A DNA stretch of 64,000 nucleotides from Streptomyces humi. GTDB lineage: Bacteria > Actinomycetota > Actinomycetes > Streptomycetales > Streptomycetaceae. How positions within the stretch are numbered: the first letter of the stretch is position 1; every line of letters starts with the position of its first letter. Positions 8,815 to 18,650 of this stretch are shown here, piece by piece. Both the position numbers and the translations under genes were made by a program. The stretch lies in NCBI RefSeq assembly GCF_001005085.2, contig NZ_LBMU02000048.1:1-64000 (forward strand), in the 5' to 3' direction. The notes beneath the pieces are model-generated. The model was not told where the DNA came from and did not search any database. It saw nothing but the letters and a program-made list of their open reading frames with translations.

Positions 8815-9426
8815 GTGCGATTCGATTCCGTTCCCATGCCCGCGGCCGTCGAGGCCAGGCCACGCGACAGCCGTGGCTATCCGGTGCCCGCCATCACCCC
8901 GTGGGAGGACGACGAACCCCGGTTCGCGCTCACCGACTACGGGCGCAGCGCCGAGTGCGCGCGCGGGCGGCTGTGTTCGGTCTGCGACACGCTGATGCCG
9001 AGAGGACCGGTGTGGCGGGTGGTCGGTGCCGCGGAGAGCGACGCGATCCGTGACGCGCTCGCGGCCGGGCGGCCGTACCGCAACACGGCGGCCACCCTGG
9101 AGGCTCCGGGGCACCGCGCGTGCATGCTCTACGCCTCGATGGTCTGCCCGTACCTGGCGCGCCCGAACGCGCGGCGGGGGCTGACGGCGGAGACCCCGGA
9201 CGACATGACCGCTCATGTCGTCCGGGGTGCCGTCCGGGGTGCCCTGGGTGCCGTGGTGGGCTTCGGCGACTACGAGTTCGCCGTCACCAGGACCCGGGTG
9301 CTGTTCCGCTTCCTCGACGTGGTCGAGTACCTGCCGCACGACACGGCCGACCAGCATCTGCCGGAACTCCGGGCCGAACTGGCCCGGTCCGGCGGCAGGC
9401 CGGGCGGGGGCGGTCAGCCGCGGTAG
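8815..9426 (+). CDS. Conserved hypothetical protein with paired cysteines
   Basis: A protein of about 203 residues that I cannot assign to a function. Two clustered Cys segments, ECARGRLCSVCDTL and HRACMLYASMVCPYL, could form a small metal-binding or disulfide core. The rest is mixed alpha/beta with a C-terminal FLDVVEYLPHDTADQHL. GTG 8815 and ATG 8836 are both possible starts and neither has a strong ribosome-binding site. It is divergent from the GH15 gene and its 3' end overlaps the convergent propeller-protein gene by 13 bp. Third-position GC is typical of real genes here. Confidence 0.6.
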   Translation: MRFDSVPMPAAVEARPRDSRGYPVPAITPWEDDEPRFALTDYGRSAECARGRLCSVCDTLMPRGPVWRVVGAAESDAIRDALAAGRPYRNTAATLEAPGHRACMLYASMVCPYLARPNARRGLTAETPDDMTAHVVRGAVRGALGAVVGFGDYEFAVTRTRVLFRFLDVVEYLPHDTADQHLPELRAELARSGGRPGGGGQPR

Positions 9427-10340
9427 GCGGGCAGACCGGTGTGCCCGGTGACCTTGACGGGCCTGCCGAAGCCGTGGGCGGTCTTCGTGATGGTGTACGT
9501 GCCGGCCGGGGTGCGGAAGGCGATGGTTTTGCCGTTCGGCGACCAGGTGGGCTCGGTGCAGTCGGTGGTGGCGCCGGGGGTGACGTCCTTGACGGTGGCG
9601 GTGGAGCCGCCGAAGTCGTCGACGAAGAGGTGGTCGTGCCCGTGGACGGAGCGGACGAACACGACCTCCTCGTCGTCGGGGGCGAGGTCGGGCTCGGAGC
9701 CCTTGGTCAGCGCGCCGCCCTGCTGCCGCAGGTAGTCGTCGCGGATGTAGACCTCGCCGTTGCGGGTGTTCTCGTAGACGGCCGTGCCGTAGCCGCCGCC
9801 GACGTTCGGCCAGGTGTTGTCCGTCTGCGGGACGGCCCCGTCTCCCGGGTCGCCGTTCAGGCTGATCTTCGCCGGCCTGCCGTGACTCGCGGTTGCCTTC
9901 ACGCTCTCCAGGACGGTGTGGCCGTGGACCCTGGCCGAGAAGATGAGGTTGTTCTTCGCGGGGATCTGGTTCGCCCGGTCGGCGGCGGTCACCTGCCAGG
10001 TGGGGTGGGACCAGGTCTGGCCGCCGGGGTTGACGGCGACGGTGACGCGGTGGCTGCCGTCGGGGTCGGAGACGACCAGGTTCCCGTGTCCGTCGACGAA
10101 GGCGGCCCTGCTGCCGCTGGGGTTCCAGGCCAGGTCTCGGACGGTGGTGCCGAAGTCGATCGACCTCCCGCCGACCCAGACGTGGCGGGTGCCGTCGCTG
10201 ATGGTGAGTCCCCTGGGCACGGTGACCCGCTGGGTGGACGAGGCGGCCGTCGCGGTGGCGGCGGTGCAGCACAGGGTGAGCAGGGCGGCGGCGGCCGCGG
10301 TGGTGACGGCCGCGGTGCTCCGGCGGTGACGAGCGGACAT
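9414..10340 (-). CDS. Secreted TolB-like beta-propeller protein
   Basis: A 308-residue exported protein. The N-terminus is a clear signal peptide: basic MSARHRRS, then a hydrophobic alanine/leucine stretch to about residue 33. The mature part has WD40/TolB-like (PD40) propeller repeats such as DLAWNPSGSRAAFVDGHGN, DLAPDDEEVVFVRSVHGHDH and EPTWSPNGKTIAFRTPAG. These are used for protein or ligand binding rather than catalysis. No partner protein is adjacent. The ATG at 10338-10340 sets the start directly before the charged signal-peptide head. Confidence 0.75.
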   Translation of the reverse strand: MSARHRRSTAAVTTAAAAALLTLCCTAATATAASSTQRVTVPRGLTISDGTRHVWVGGRSIDFGTTVRDLAWNPSGSRAAFVDGHGNLVVSDPDGSHRVTVAVNPGGQTWSHPTWQVTAADRANQIPAKNNLIFSARVHGHTVLESVKATASHGRPAKISLNGDPGDGAVPQTDNTWPNVGGGYGTAVYENTRNGEVYIRDDYLRQQGGALTKGSEPDLAPDDEEVVFVRSVHGHDHLFVDDFGGSTATVKDVTPGATTDCTEPTWSPNGKTIAFRTPAGTYTITKTAHGFGRPVKVTGHTGLPAYRG

Positions 10341-10724
10341 CGGGGTTCCCCCAGAACGTGGTCGACGCTGCGATGGGAGAAGTCTTTCCGCGGCCGGTGA
10401 CGGTGCTGTGCGGCCACCGTCACAGCTGTGCAATAGCGGGTGACCCCAGGTCAAGAAGACGGTAAGAACCACCGCCGCCCGTGCGACGCCGAGGCGGTCC
10501 CGTCCGTCCGGACCGCGGCCCGCACAGCACCGGTGCGCCGGCCCACGCCTGGGAACCGTCACCCCCGGAGGTCTCCCGGCACCCCGCCGTCCCGCGCGGA
10601 ACACCGCAGGTCAGAGCCGTACTATCGGAGATGACAACGGTCACCGGTGCAGCCTTTGGCGATAGCGGTGGCCATGCGTTTCACTGCGAGCCTGACACCC
10701 GGCACGAGGGGGAAGGCGGACGCC
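10341..10724. other. Divergent intergenic region
   Basis: About 380 bp between the secreted propeller protein (minus) and the CDF transporter (plus). It must hold both promoters. I see no convincing metal-regulator box or terminator, only a GC-rich leader and a purine-rich ribosome-binding site just before the ATG at 10725. Confidence 0.35.
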
Positions 10725-11780
10725 ATGGGCGCTCACGAGCACGAGCACGAGCACGGACATGCCGGCCAGGCACACGGTCACGGCGCGGGCGGGCACGCCG
10801 GGCACTCCCACGGTGTCTCGGCGGACGCCGACCGCCGCTGGCTGGCCATCGCCCTCACCCTGATCACGGTGTTCATGGCCGCCGAGGTCGTCGTCGGTGT
10901 CGTCGCCAGCTCCCTGGCGCTGATCTCGGACGCGGCGCACATGCTCACCGACGCCGCGTCCATCGTGCTCGCCCTCGTGGCGATGCGGCTGTCCGCCCGC
11001 CCCGCCCGCGGCGGCTTCACCTACGGCCTCAAACGCGCCGAGATCCTCTCCGCCCAGGCCAACGGCCTCACCCTGCTGCTGCTCGGGACCTGGCTGGCCT
11101 ACGAGGCGGTACGACGGCTGATCAGCCCGCCCCAGGTGGAGGGCGGCCTGATGCTGGCCACCGCGCTCACCGGCATCGTCGTCAACGTGGCCGCCACCTG
11201 GTGCATCTCCAGGGCCAACCGGAGCTCCCTGAACGTCGAGGGCGCCTACCAGCACATCCTCAACGACCTGTTCGCCTTCATCGGCACCGCGATCGCCGCG
11301 CTGATCGTCGTCCTCACCGGCTTCGCCCGCGCCGACGCCATCGCCACGCTCGTCGTGGTCGCCCTGATGTTCAAGGCCGGCTACGGCCTGGTCCGCGACT
11401 CCGGCCGGATCTTCCTGGAGGCCGCCCCGGCCGGCCTCGACCCCGACTCGATCGGCGACCAGCTCGCCGGGCAGTCGCAGGTCGTCGAGATCCACGACCT
11501 GCACGTGTGGACCATCACCTCCGGTGAGCCCGCCCTCTCCGCCCACGTCCTGGTCGAGCCGGGTGGCGACTGCCACGCCGTCCGCCGCACCCTCCAGCAC
11601 CTGCTGCGCGACCGGCACGGCATCACCCACGCCACCCTCCAGGTCGACCACCTGGGCGAGGACGCGGACGGCGCGGAACTGCTCCAGATCACCGCCCCCT
11701 CGACGGCGCCGGCCGAACCGGCCGAGCACTGCGACGACGCCCACGGCCCGGTCCACCGCCCCGGCCCGCACGAACACTGA
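10725..11780 (+). CDS. Cation diffusion facilitator (CzcD/ZnT-like metal exporter)
   Basis: A 351-residue inner-membrane proton/metal antiporter expelling zinc, cobalt or similar divalent cations. The first 30 residues form a His-rich metal-binding tail (GAHEHEHEHGHAGQAHGH). Six transmembrane helices follow. Helix II holds the metal-site HxxxD in LISDAAHMLTDA, helix V repeats it as YQHILNDLFAF, and a cytoplasmic ferredoxin-like domain (DLHVWTITSGEPALSAHVLVEP) completes the fold. The C-terminus is again His-rich. The ATG at 10725 is preceded by a GAGGGGGAAGG tract. It has its own promoter and no regulator gene beside it. Confidence 0.92.
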   Translation: MGAHEHEHEHGHAGQAHGHGAGGHAGHSHGVSADADRRWLAIALTLITVFMAAEVVVGVVASSLALISDAAHMLTDAASIVLALVAMRLSARPARGGFTYGLKRAEILSAQANGLTLLLLGTWLAYEAVRRLISPPQVEGGLMLATALTGIVVNVAATWCISRANRSSLNVEGAYQHILNDLFAFIGTAIAALIVVLTGFARADAIATLVVVALMFKAGYGLVRDSGRIFLEAAPAGLDPDSIGDQLAGQSQVVEIHDLHVWTITSGEPALSAHVLVEPGGDCHAVRRTLQHLLRDRHGITHATLQVDHLGEDADGAELLQITAPSTAPAEPAEHCDDAHGPVHRPGPHEH

Positions 11781-11807
11781 CGGCACCGGCGAACCGTGCC
11801 GGGCCGG

Positions 11808-13983
11808 TCAGCCGGCGGGGCCGTCCGGGCTCCGGGAGAAGGCGGTGTCGCCGGCCGTCGCCACGATCGCGTCCCCGACGAGCAGCACGGTCGGGGGGTC
11901 GCCCTGCGCCTTGTCACCGGGGTCGTCCAGTGCGGAGGTGCGCCAGACCTCCGCTCCGGTACGGCTGTCCAGTGCCAGCAGGCGGCCGAAGCGGTTGGCG
12001 AAGTAGACCCGCCCGTACGTCGTGGACACCGCGGGCGCGGACAGGCTCTCCACGTCCGTCACCTTCTGCCAGAGCTGTCTGCCGCTGTCCGCCGAGACCG
12101 CGGTGACCAGCCCGTCGGAACGGACGAAGTAGACGACACCGTCCACCAGGGTGGCCGCGCCGGTCAGCGGATGCGCCAGCGGTATCCGGCTGACCTGCCC
12201 CGTTCCCGAGGCCACCCGCAGCAGCGCGTTGTACGGCCGTTCGTACCCGGATTCGTACACGTCCTTCGCCGTCTGGGGGGCCAGGAACAGAGGCTGTCCG
12301 CCGACGGCGCCCAGCGCCCGCGCCTTCTCGGGCAGGGTCGCGGTCTCGGTCAGGCTGCCGGGGCCGAGCCGCATCAGGTCGACGGGGGCCTGGTCGGGCT
12401 CGGTGCCCTTCGAGCACAGGGCATAGGGGACCCCGCCCGGCGCGAACGGCGTGCAGTACTCGTCCAGCGCGGGCGCCTGCCACAGCTGTCCGCCGGAAGC
12501 GCCGTAGGCCACGAACGCCGAGTGGTCGGCGGACAGCGTCAGCAGTCCGCCGTCGTACAGGACCGCCTCCTCGGATGCTGATGTCGCGTTGCCAGCGCCG
12601 CTTCCCGGTGCCGGCGTCGAGGGCCACCACGCGTCTGCTCGTGTCGTCCGGTTCCTCGTACATGTAGACCAGCCCGTCGCGGACGCCGATCGGCCGTACC
12701 CCCTCCGGGCGGGTACCGGCCCGCCACAGGGTGCGGCCGGACGCGGCGTCGATCCGGGCGGCCGTGAAGCCCGTACCGCCGCAGAAGAGGGCGGTTCCCG
12801 CGGTCACGCAGCCGGGGCTCTGGTAGTCGAGGGGGACGCCCTTCGTGTCGTACCGCAGCTGCTTCTGCCACGGCCGCCAGCCGTCGGGCAGCACCGCGGC
12901 GCGGGCGGGGGACGCGGTGGCCGTCCCGGAGGCGGTGGCGGTGTCGGGACCGGACGCGAGGGCCGCCATGCCGACGATGCCGAGAGCCGCGACGGCCAGG
13001 GCCGCGCCGAGGCCGGTGAGCAGCATCCGGGTGCGGCGCCGCCCGCCGGTGCCGGTGGTTCCGGTGCCGGTGGTTCCGGTGCCGGTACCGGCCGAAGAGG
13101 GGGCGGCGGGGGCGGAGGTGAGGGCGGTGGCCGGGCTCCGGGCCGCGGTCTGACGCCTGGGTCGCGGGGGCCATGCCGCCGGCAGTTCCTGGAGCATGCG
13201 CTGGACGTCCGTCAGTTCCGGCCGCGCGGTCGGGTCCTTGTCCAGGCAGCGCTCGACGACGCCCAGGAGCGCCCCCGGCACCCCGCCGAGGTCCGGGGTC
13301 CCGAACACCACCTGATAGCCGGTGATGTACGGGCTGTCGGCGTCGAACGGCCCCGTGCCGACGGCCGCGAACACCAGCAGCGACCCGAGCGAGAACACGT
13401 CGGAGGCCGGGGTGACGTCCCGGGGAGAGGCCAGTTGCTCCGGCGACATGAAGGGTGGTGTGCCGATCATCCGCCCGGTCGTGGTGAGGCTCTGGTGGTC
13501 GGCGGCGCGGGATATGCCGAAGTCGATGACGCGTGGTCCGTCCTCGGTCATCAGGACGTTGCCCGGTTTGAGGTCCCGGTGCACCAGCCCCGCCCGGTGG
13601 ATGTCGCGCAGCGCCTCGGTGAGGCCCAGCCCGAGCGCGCGCAGTTCCCGCCCGCTCAGCGGACCGTCCTTCTCGACGACCTCGGCGAGGTTGAGCGCCG
13701 GCACGTACAGCGTGGCCATCCACGGCCGCTCGGCGTCCGGGTCGGCGTCCACGACGGGCGCGGTGAAGGCGCCGCTCACCCTGCGCGCCGCCGCGATCTC
13801 CTGCCGGAAGCGCGTCCGGAACTCCTCCTCCTGCGCGTACGGCCCGTGCACGAGCTTGACCGCGACCTGCCGTCCCGAGGCGGAGACGCCCAGGTAGACG
13901 ACCCCCATGCCGCCCGCCCCGAGCCGGCCGAGCAGGGTGTACCCGCCTATGGACTCCGGGTCCCCGCTGCCCAGGGGCGTCAT
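11808..13983 (-). pseudogene. Ser/Thr protein kinase with PQQ-like propeller domain, frameshifted
   Basis: A PknB-type receptor kinase broken by one extra base. Residues 1-265 form the kinase: Gly loop RLGAGGMGVVYLG, catalytic Lys in VAVKLVH, HRDLKPGN, DFG and a GTPPFMSPEQ activation segment. A Ser/Thr/Gly linker and one transmembrane helix (LLTGLGAALAVAALGIVGM) follow, then an external PQQ-like propeller. Near 12,573 the propeller switches frame: removing one base restores SIEEAVLYDGG and joins to a segment ending at 11808 with further repeats (GRLLALDSRTGAEVWRT). The restored protein would be 724 residues. Unrepaired, translation continues as Arg-rich nonsense to 11914. Kinase, linker and helix are intact. 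A sequence error is the main alternative to true decay. Confidence 0.75.
13051..13092 (-). repeat. 15-bp tandem repeat in kinase linker
   Basis: Two perfect 15-bp copies (13051-13065, 13066-13080; unit GCCGGTGGTTCCGGT) and a partial third. They encode a Thr/Gly-rich linker between the kinase domain and the membrane helix. Copy number is likely to vary between strains. Confidence 0.8.
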
Positions 13984-14029
13984 CGCCGAACATCCTTCCC
14001 AGCGCCTGCCTGCCTCACGGTGATCAGAC

Positions 14030-14107
14030 TAGGGCCTGTCCGACAGTTCCCGTCGTCGCCCGGAGGGCGGCGTCGCGAGGCAGACGGGAACTGTCGGACA
14101 GGCCTTA
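14030..14107. repeat. Long inverted repeat (25-bp arms)
   Basis: Left arm 14030-14054 and right arm 14083-14107 are reverse complements with a single mismatch; the arm core is CCTGTCCGACAGTTCCCGTC. The 28-bp centre is GC-rich and can fold further. It sits between the kinase start and the 3' end of the SpoIIE-type gene, so it could terminate the latter. The arm length and perfection, without a U tract, also suit a small miniature transposable element. Confidence 0.75.
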
Positions 14108-14129
14108 GGGGCTGCCGTCCCGGGGCGGG

Positions 14130-16802
14130 TCAGGGTTGGGTGGCGAGCCGCTGTTCGGTCCAGATGACCTTTCCCGCGGAGGTGTAGCGGGTCCCCCAGC
14201 TGTCGGCGAACTGGGCCACCAGGAACAGGCCGCGGCCGCCTTCCTCCATGGTGGTGGCCCGGCGCAGGTGCGGAGAGACGCTGCTGCCGTCGGAGACCTC
14301 GCAGACCAGGCTGCGGTCGTGGATCAGGCGTACCCCGATGGGGCCGGTCGCGTGCCGGATGGCGTTGGTGACCAGCTCGCTGAGGATCAGCTCCAGGGTG
14401 AACGCCTCCCCGTCCAGGCCCCAGTCCCGCAGGAGGTCGGCGGCCGCGGCACGGACCTTGGCGACCGCCGACGGGTCGGACGGCACCTCCCAGGAGGCGG
14501 TGTGCTTGTCGTCGAGCAGCCGGGTACGGGCGACGACCAGGGCCACGTCGTCGTGCGGCGGTCCGGGCAGCATCGTGTCCATCGCCGCCCGGCACATCTG
14601 GTCCGGGGTGCGGCCCGCCGGTTCGACGGCGCGGCGCAGGCGTTCGATGCCCTCGTCGATGTCACGGTCGCGGTCCTCGACCAGGCCGTCGGTGTAGAGC
14701 ACGATGCTGCTGCCTTCGGGCAGGAGCACCTCCGTCATCTCGTACGGCAGCCCGCCCAGTCCCAGCGGCGGGCCGGCCGGCACTCCGGGCAGGCGGGCGT
14801 GGCCGTCCGGGTGCACGAGGATGGGTTCCAGGTGCCCCGCCCTGGCCATCGTGCACCGCCGGGAGACCGGGTCGTAGATCGCGTACAGGCAGGTGGCGCC
14901 CGTGAGCGTGGGCGCCCCGCCGGCCTGGTCCCGGTCCTGGTCGATGCGGGTGACCAGCTCGTCCAGGTGCCAGAGGAGCTCGTCGGGCGGCAGGTCGAGC
15001 GTGGACAGGTTGTGGACGGCGGTCCGCAGCTGGCCCATGGTGGCGGCGGCGTGCAGCCCGTGTCCCACGACGTCGCCCACCACGACGGCGACCCGCGCGC
15101 CGGGCAGGGGGATGACGTCGAACCAGTCGCCGCCGACACCACCGAGCCCGGCCTCGGCCGGCAGGTAGCGGTGCGCCACGTCGACCGCGTTCTGCTCCGG
15201 CAGGACGTGCGGCAGCAGGCTGCGCTGGAGCGTGACGGCCATGGTGCGTTCCCGTGTGAAGCGGCGCGCGTTGTCGACGCTCACCGCCGCGCGGGCGACC
15301 AGCTCCTCCGCGAGTGACAGGTCCTCGTGGGTGAAGGGGGTCGGCTCCCTGGACCGCCAGAAGGTCACCACCCCGAGGATCGCTCCGCGGGCCCGCAGCG
15401 GTGCGGTGATCATGGAGTGCACGCCGTGTGCCACCAGACTGCGGGCCCGGTCCGGGTCCTGGGCCTGCCAGCCGGAGAACGTCGCGAGGTCGGCCTCCAG
15501 CACCATCTGACCGGAACCGAAACCCGTCGCCTGAGGGGTGGCGGGGGCGAAGCGGATGAGCGCGCCGGGCCGGTAGAACGGCACGTCGGGCCGGACGCCG
15601 CGCAGTGCGGCACGGCGCAGCACCGCCGCGCACAGCGGATCGGGTTCCTCGCCGCGCAGCACCGCGTCGGCCAGGTCGACGGTGACGTAGTCGGCGAACC
15701 GGGGCACGGCGAACTCCGCCAGCTCCTCGGCGGTGCGGGTCACGTCGAGGGTGGTGCCGATGCGTATTCCGGCCTCGTACAGCAGCCCGAGCCGTTCCTG
15801 GACCACCTCCACCCGGCCCATCAGCGCGCTGAGTTCGGTGGTGTCCCGCAGCGTCGCGACCCAGCCGCCGGGTCCGGGCGGCTGCGTGGGGCGCTGGCTG
15901 ATGGCCAGCAGCCGGCCGCCCACCTCGATCACCTCGTCCGTGGTGGCCCGGCCCGACCGCAGGAGCTGTTCGGCCCCCTGGTCGAGTCCCAGCTCCGTGA
16001 CGGCCCGGCCGTCGACGCCGGCCGCGAGCCCGAGCAGGCGCCTCGCCTCGTCGTTGGACAGCAGCAGCCGGCCCCGTGGATCGACGATGAGGACGCCTTC
16101 GCGCACCGAGTGCAGGACGGCGTCGTGGTGCTCGTACATGCGGGTCATCTGGAGCGGTCCGAGACCGTGTGTCTGATGGCTCAGGCGCCGGCCGATGAGG
16201 GCGCTTCCCCCGGTGGCCGCCGTCAGCACCAGGCCGGCGGCGGCCAGGACCAGCGGCATCTGCCGTCCGGCCGCCAGACTCACCTGGTGGATGGTGATGC
16301 CCGCGGACACCAGCCCGACGACCCTGCCCCCCGGGCCGGTCACGGGGACCACGGTCCGCACGGAGGCGCCCAGCGTTCCGACGGTCGTCTCGGTGACGAC
16401 GCCGCCGTGCTGGGCCGCCGTGATGCTCCCGATGTAGTGCTGGCCGATCCGGGCGGGGTTCGGGTGGGTGTAGCGGACGCCCGAGGGGCTCATCACGACG
16501 ACGAAGTCCACCCCGGAGCGCCTGCGGGTCTCCTCGGCCTGCCGCTGGAGCGGGGCGCCCGGACGGGCGTCCGTCAGCGCCTGCCGCACCGAGGGGTCCG
16601 AGGCGACGGCGCCCGCCACGGCGAGGGTGCGCCGCTGTGCCTCGCGCTCGGCGTCGTTCCGTGACTGGAGCAGGAGGGCGACGACCGCCGCCGCCACGAG
16701 AACCAGGACGACCACGGCCTGAAGGAGGAACATCTGGCCGGCCACGCTGCGTGTCCCACGCCGGGACCACAGCCGCCGGAGCAGCTGGTGCATACGGCTC
16801 AT
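14130..16802 (-). CDS. Sensor SpoIIE-type serine phosphatase with PAS, GAF and anti-sigma-kinase domains
   Basis: An 890-residue membrane sensor. A helix near residues 23-46 and another near 170-190 flank an extracytoplasmic sensor (DFVVVMSPSGVRYTHPNP) of the DcuS/CitA-like type. A PAS domain (VREGVLIVDPRGRLLLSNDEA), a GAF domain (about 330-500) and a PP2C/SpoIIE phosphatase follow (GGDWFDVIPLPG, VVGDVVGHGLHAA, LYTDGLVEDR). The C-terminus is a GHKL anti-sigma kinase domain (LILSELVTNAIRHA, GGRGLFLV). Such proteins relay signals to sigma-B-type partner switches by phosphorylating and dephosphorylating anti-sigma antagonists. No anti-sigma or sigma gene is adjacent, so partners are encoded elsewhere. 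The start is the ATG before RMHQLLRR. Confidence 0.92.
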   Translation of the reverse strand: MSRMHQLLRRLWSRRGTRSVAGQMFLLQAVVVLVLVAAAVVALLLQSRNDAEREAQRRTLAVAGAVASDPSVRQALTDARPGAPLQRQAEETRRRSGVDFVVVMSPSGVRYTHPNPARIGQHYIGSITAAQHGGVVTETTVGTLGASVRTVVPVTGPGGRVVGLVSAGITIHQVSLAAGRQMPLVLAAAGLVLTAATGGSALIGRRLSHQTHGLGPLQMTRMYEHHDAVLHSVREGVLIVDPRGRLLLSNDEARRLLGLAAGVDGRAVTELGLDQGAEQLLRSGRATTDEVIEVGGRLLAISQRPTQPPGPGGWVATLRDTTELSALMGRVEVVQERLGLLYEAGIRIGTTLDVTRTAEELAEFAVPRFADYVTVDLADAVLRGEEPDPLCAAVLRRAALRGVRPDVPFYRPGALIRFAPATPQATGFGSGQMVLEADLATFSGWQAQDPDRARSLVAHGVHSMITAPLRARGAILGVVTFWRSREPTPFTHEDLSLAEELVARAAVSVDNARRFTRERTMAVTLQRSLLPHVLPEQNAVDVAHRYLPAEAGLGGVGGDWFDVIPLPGARVAVVVGDVVGHGLHAAATMGQLRTAVHNLSTLDLPPDELLWHLDELVTRIDQDRDQAGGAPTLTGATCLYAIYDPVSRRCTMARAGHLEPILVHPDGHARLPGVPAGPPLGLGGLPYEMTEVLLPEGSSIVLYTDGLVEDRDRDIDEGIERLRRAVEPAGRTPDQMCRAAMDTMLPGPPHDDVALVVARTRLLDDKHTASWEVPSDPSAVAKVRAAAADLLRDWGLDGEAFTLELILSELVTNAIRHATGPIGVRLIHDRSLVCEVSDGSSVSPHLRRATTMEEGGRGLFLVAQFADSWGTRYTSAGKVIWTEQRLATQP

Positions 16803-16903
16803 ATAACACCAAAGGGGTAGGGCGACATCACCCCCCGGGCGATACGCCTTCACCCGTGGACGCCCTCCGTGTCCCCGCGCGCACCCTCGGCGAGAGCGGG
16901 TGA

Positions 16904-18547
16904 CTACGCGAAGAGCTTCTCGAAGGAGGCGTTCGCGGCTTCCTGCCGCCACTGGACGGCCGCCCTGGGGCTGGTGGCGAGCAGGTGGCGGCAGGCGGTG
17001 CCCGGGGCGTGTCCGCTGCCGGGGAGCCGGCCGGCGCAGGCGGCGGTGGGGTGGTAGCCGTCGCGGGTGGGGTTGCCGCGCCACAGGCTGGGGCCGGGCA
17101 GGAACGCGTACTGGAGGGAGGCGCGGGCCAGGTCCTTGAGTTCGGGGTAGGTCAGGCCGTAGGTCTGGGCGGCGTACTGGTATTCGTGGGAGATGTCGGT
17201 GCGGGAGACGCCGGGGTCGTCGGTGGCCAGGACGACGGGGACGCCGTGGGCGCGGTAGGTGTCGAAGGGGTGGTCGGCGCCGCGGACGCCGAGGATCTGC
17301 GCGTTGCTGGTGAAGGGTACCTCGACGGCGGTCCCCCGGTCGGCCATCGTGCGGGCGGTCTGCTGCCAGTGGTCCTCGTGGACGAGGTCGACGCCGTGCC
17401 CGATCCGGTCCGCGCCGGCGATGTCCACGGCCTGGGCGATGTGGAACGCCAGGTCCTCCGGCTTGACCAGACCGGGCGTCAGCTCGCCCGCGTGCAGGGT
17501 GACATGGGCCTTCGGGTAGACCGTGCGCAGGTACCGCACCATGCGCATCTGAAGGCCGTAGCCGGCCAGCGAGCTGTCCCAGTCCTCGGGCTGCACGAGG
17601 TTGACGGCGACGAACCGGGAGTCGCGTTCGGCCAGCCGCATGCCGAGCGCCAGCTGCGTGAAGACCCGCTCCGGCGAACTGCCGCGGTTGACCTGGGAGA
17701 TCCAGCGCACGGTCAGCGCGCAGCCGGGGCGCGGACGGCTGGTGCCGCAGCGGGCGGCCGTACGGAACTCGGCGTCGCCGTCGTCGGCCTCCTTGCGCGC
17801 GTCGGCCACCACCTTGTCGAGCCGGCCGCCGGCCACGAGCTTGGCGTGCAGCGCGGCCAGGTCGGGGTCCCAGCCGACCTCGGCGGCCAGCTGCCGGGCG
17901 CCGTCGGAGGCCGGGGTGACCATGGTCTCCAGGTAGGACTGGTTCTGCGCCGCGACCGAGTCGGCGACCTGGGCGAGCAGCTTGCCGCGATGCCGCCAGG
18001 GCACCTCGCCGAACTTGTTGAACGTGTCGAAGAAGTGGTCGTGCCCGCTCTGGCCGGGCGGGAAGTCCTGCATCGACCAGGCCCGGACGATCGCGTCGTG
18101 GAAGGCGCGGTCGGTACGGGCGTCGGCGGCCGGCCGGGCCCCGGGACCGCACGGCGGCACGACCGCGGTCAGCGTCGCCGTGTCCACGCACAGCCCGTCC
18201 TCACCGGCCAGCTCGATCAGGTACTCCGTCCTGACCGCACCGGACAGGTGGTTGTGCAGGTCGCCGCCCTTGGGCAGGTGCCGGAAGAACCCGCGCAGCA
18301 GCCGGGGCTCGTTGCGGATCGAGGCCAGGTAGGCGGCCGTGCGCGCCTCGGCGGCGGTCGTCGGACGGGGCACCCCGGGGCGGGCGGCGGCCCCCGGCTG
18401 CGCGGTCCGGACGGGAACGGCCCCGGTGCGCGCGGCCGCGGACGGCGCCGCCGACAGGGACGCGAGACAGAGCAGGGTGCCGAGCCCGGCGGCGAGCGCC
18501 GGGCGGCGGGAGCGGTGCGCGGCGCGGAGGCCGTCGTAGGTCGTCAC
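16904..18547 (-). CDS. Secreted adenosine deaminase-like protein (ADA2/ADGF type)
   Basis: A 547-residue amidohydrolase that probably deaminates adenosine or a related purine outside the cell. A signal peptide covers residues 1-39 (ALAAGLGTLLCLASLSAAPSA). The metal motif appears as KGGDLHNHLSGA near residue 94. Later active-site elements are THLHAGE-like VTLHAGELTPG, DRIGHGVDL and VLATDDPGVSRTDISHEY, each matching the ADA family. A Cys-containing insertion (ARCGTSRPRPGCALTVRW) between the first and second motifs may form a disulfide suited to secretion, as in ADGF proteins. The GTG start lies directly before the basic signal-peptide head. It is alone on its strand, with about 100-bp gaps on either side. 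Confidence 0.9.
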   Translation of the reverse strand: MTTYDGLRAAHRSRRPALAAGLGTLLCLASLSAAPSAAARTGAVPVRTAQPGAAARPGVPRPTTAAEARTAAYLASIRNEPRLLRGFFRHLPKGGDLHNHLSGAVRTEYLIELAGEDGLCVDTATLTAVVPPCGPGARPAADARTDRAFHDAIVRAWSMQDFPPGQSGHDHFFDTFNKFGEVPWRHRGKLLAQVADSVAAQNQSYLETMVTPASDGARQLAAEVGWDPDLAALHAKLVAGGRLDKVVADARKEADDGDAEFRTAARCGTSRPRPGCALTVRWISQVNRGSSPERVFTQLALGMRLAERDSRFVAVNLVQPEDWDSSLAGYGLQMRMVRYLRTVYPKAHVTLHAGELTPGLVKPEDLAFHIAQAVDIAGADRIGHGVDLVHEDHWQQTARTMADRGTAVEVPFTSNAQILGVRGADHPFDTYRAHGVPVVLATDDPGVSRTDISHEYQYAAQTYGLTYPELKDLARASLQYAFLPGPSLWRGNPTRDGYHPTAACAGRLPGSGHAPGTACRHLLATSPRAAVQWRQEAANASFEKLFA

Positions 18548-18650
18548 CCAAGGATGATCATCAAACCGGATCGGCTACGACCGCCCAGCCACGCGCGACG
18601 CACGCGGGCGCCACCCGGGCGGCCGTAGCCACGCCGTTCCCCCGGCGGCC

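Noticed and set aside
6838..10272. A 1144-codon minus-strand frame
   Set aside because: Only 6838-8676 is the GH15 enzyme; the upstream part is Arg/Pro-rich translation of other genes in the wrong frame.
14130..18191. A 1353-codon minus-strand frame joining two genes
   Set aside because: The upstream part is the wrong frame of the deaminase gene; the SpoIIE-type protein starts at 16802.
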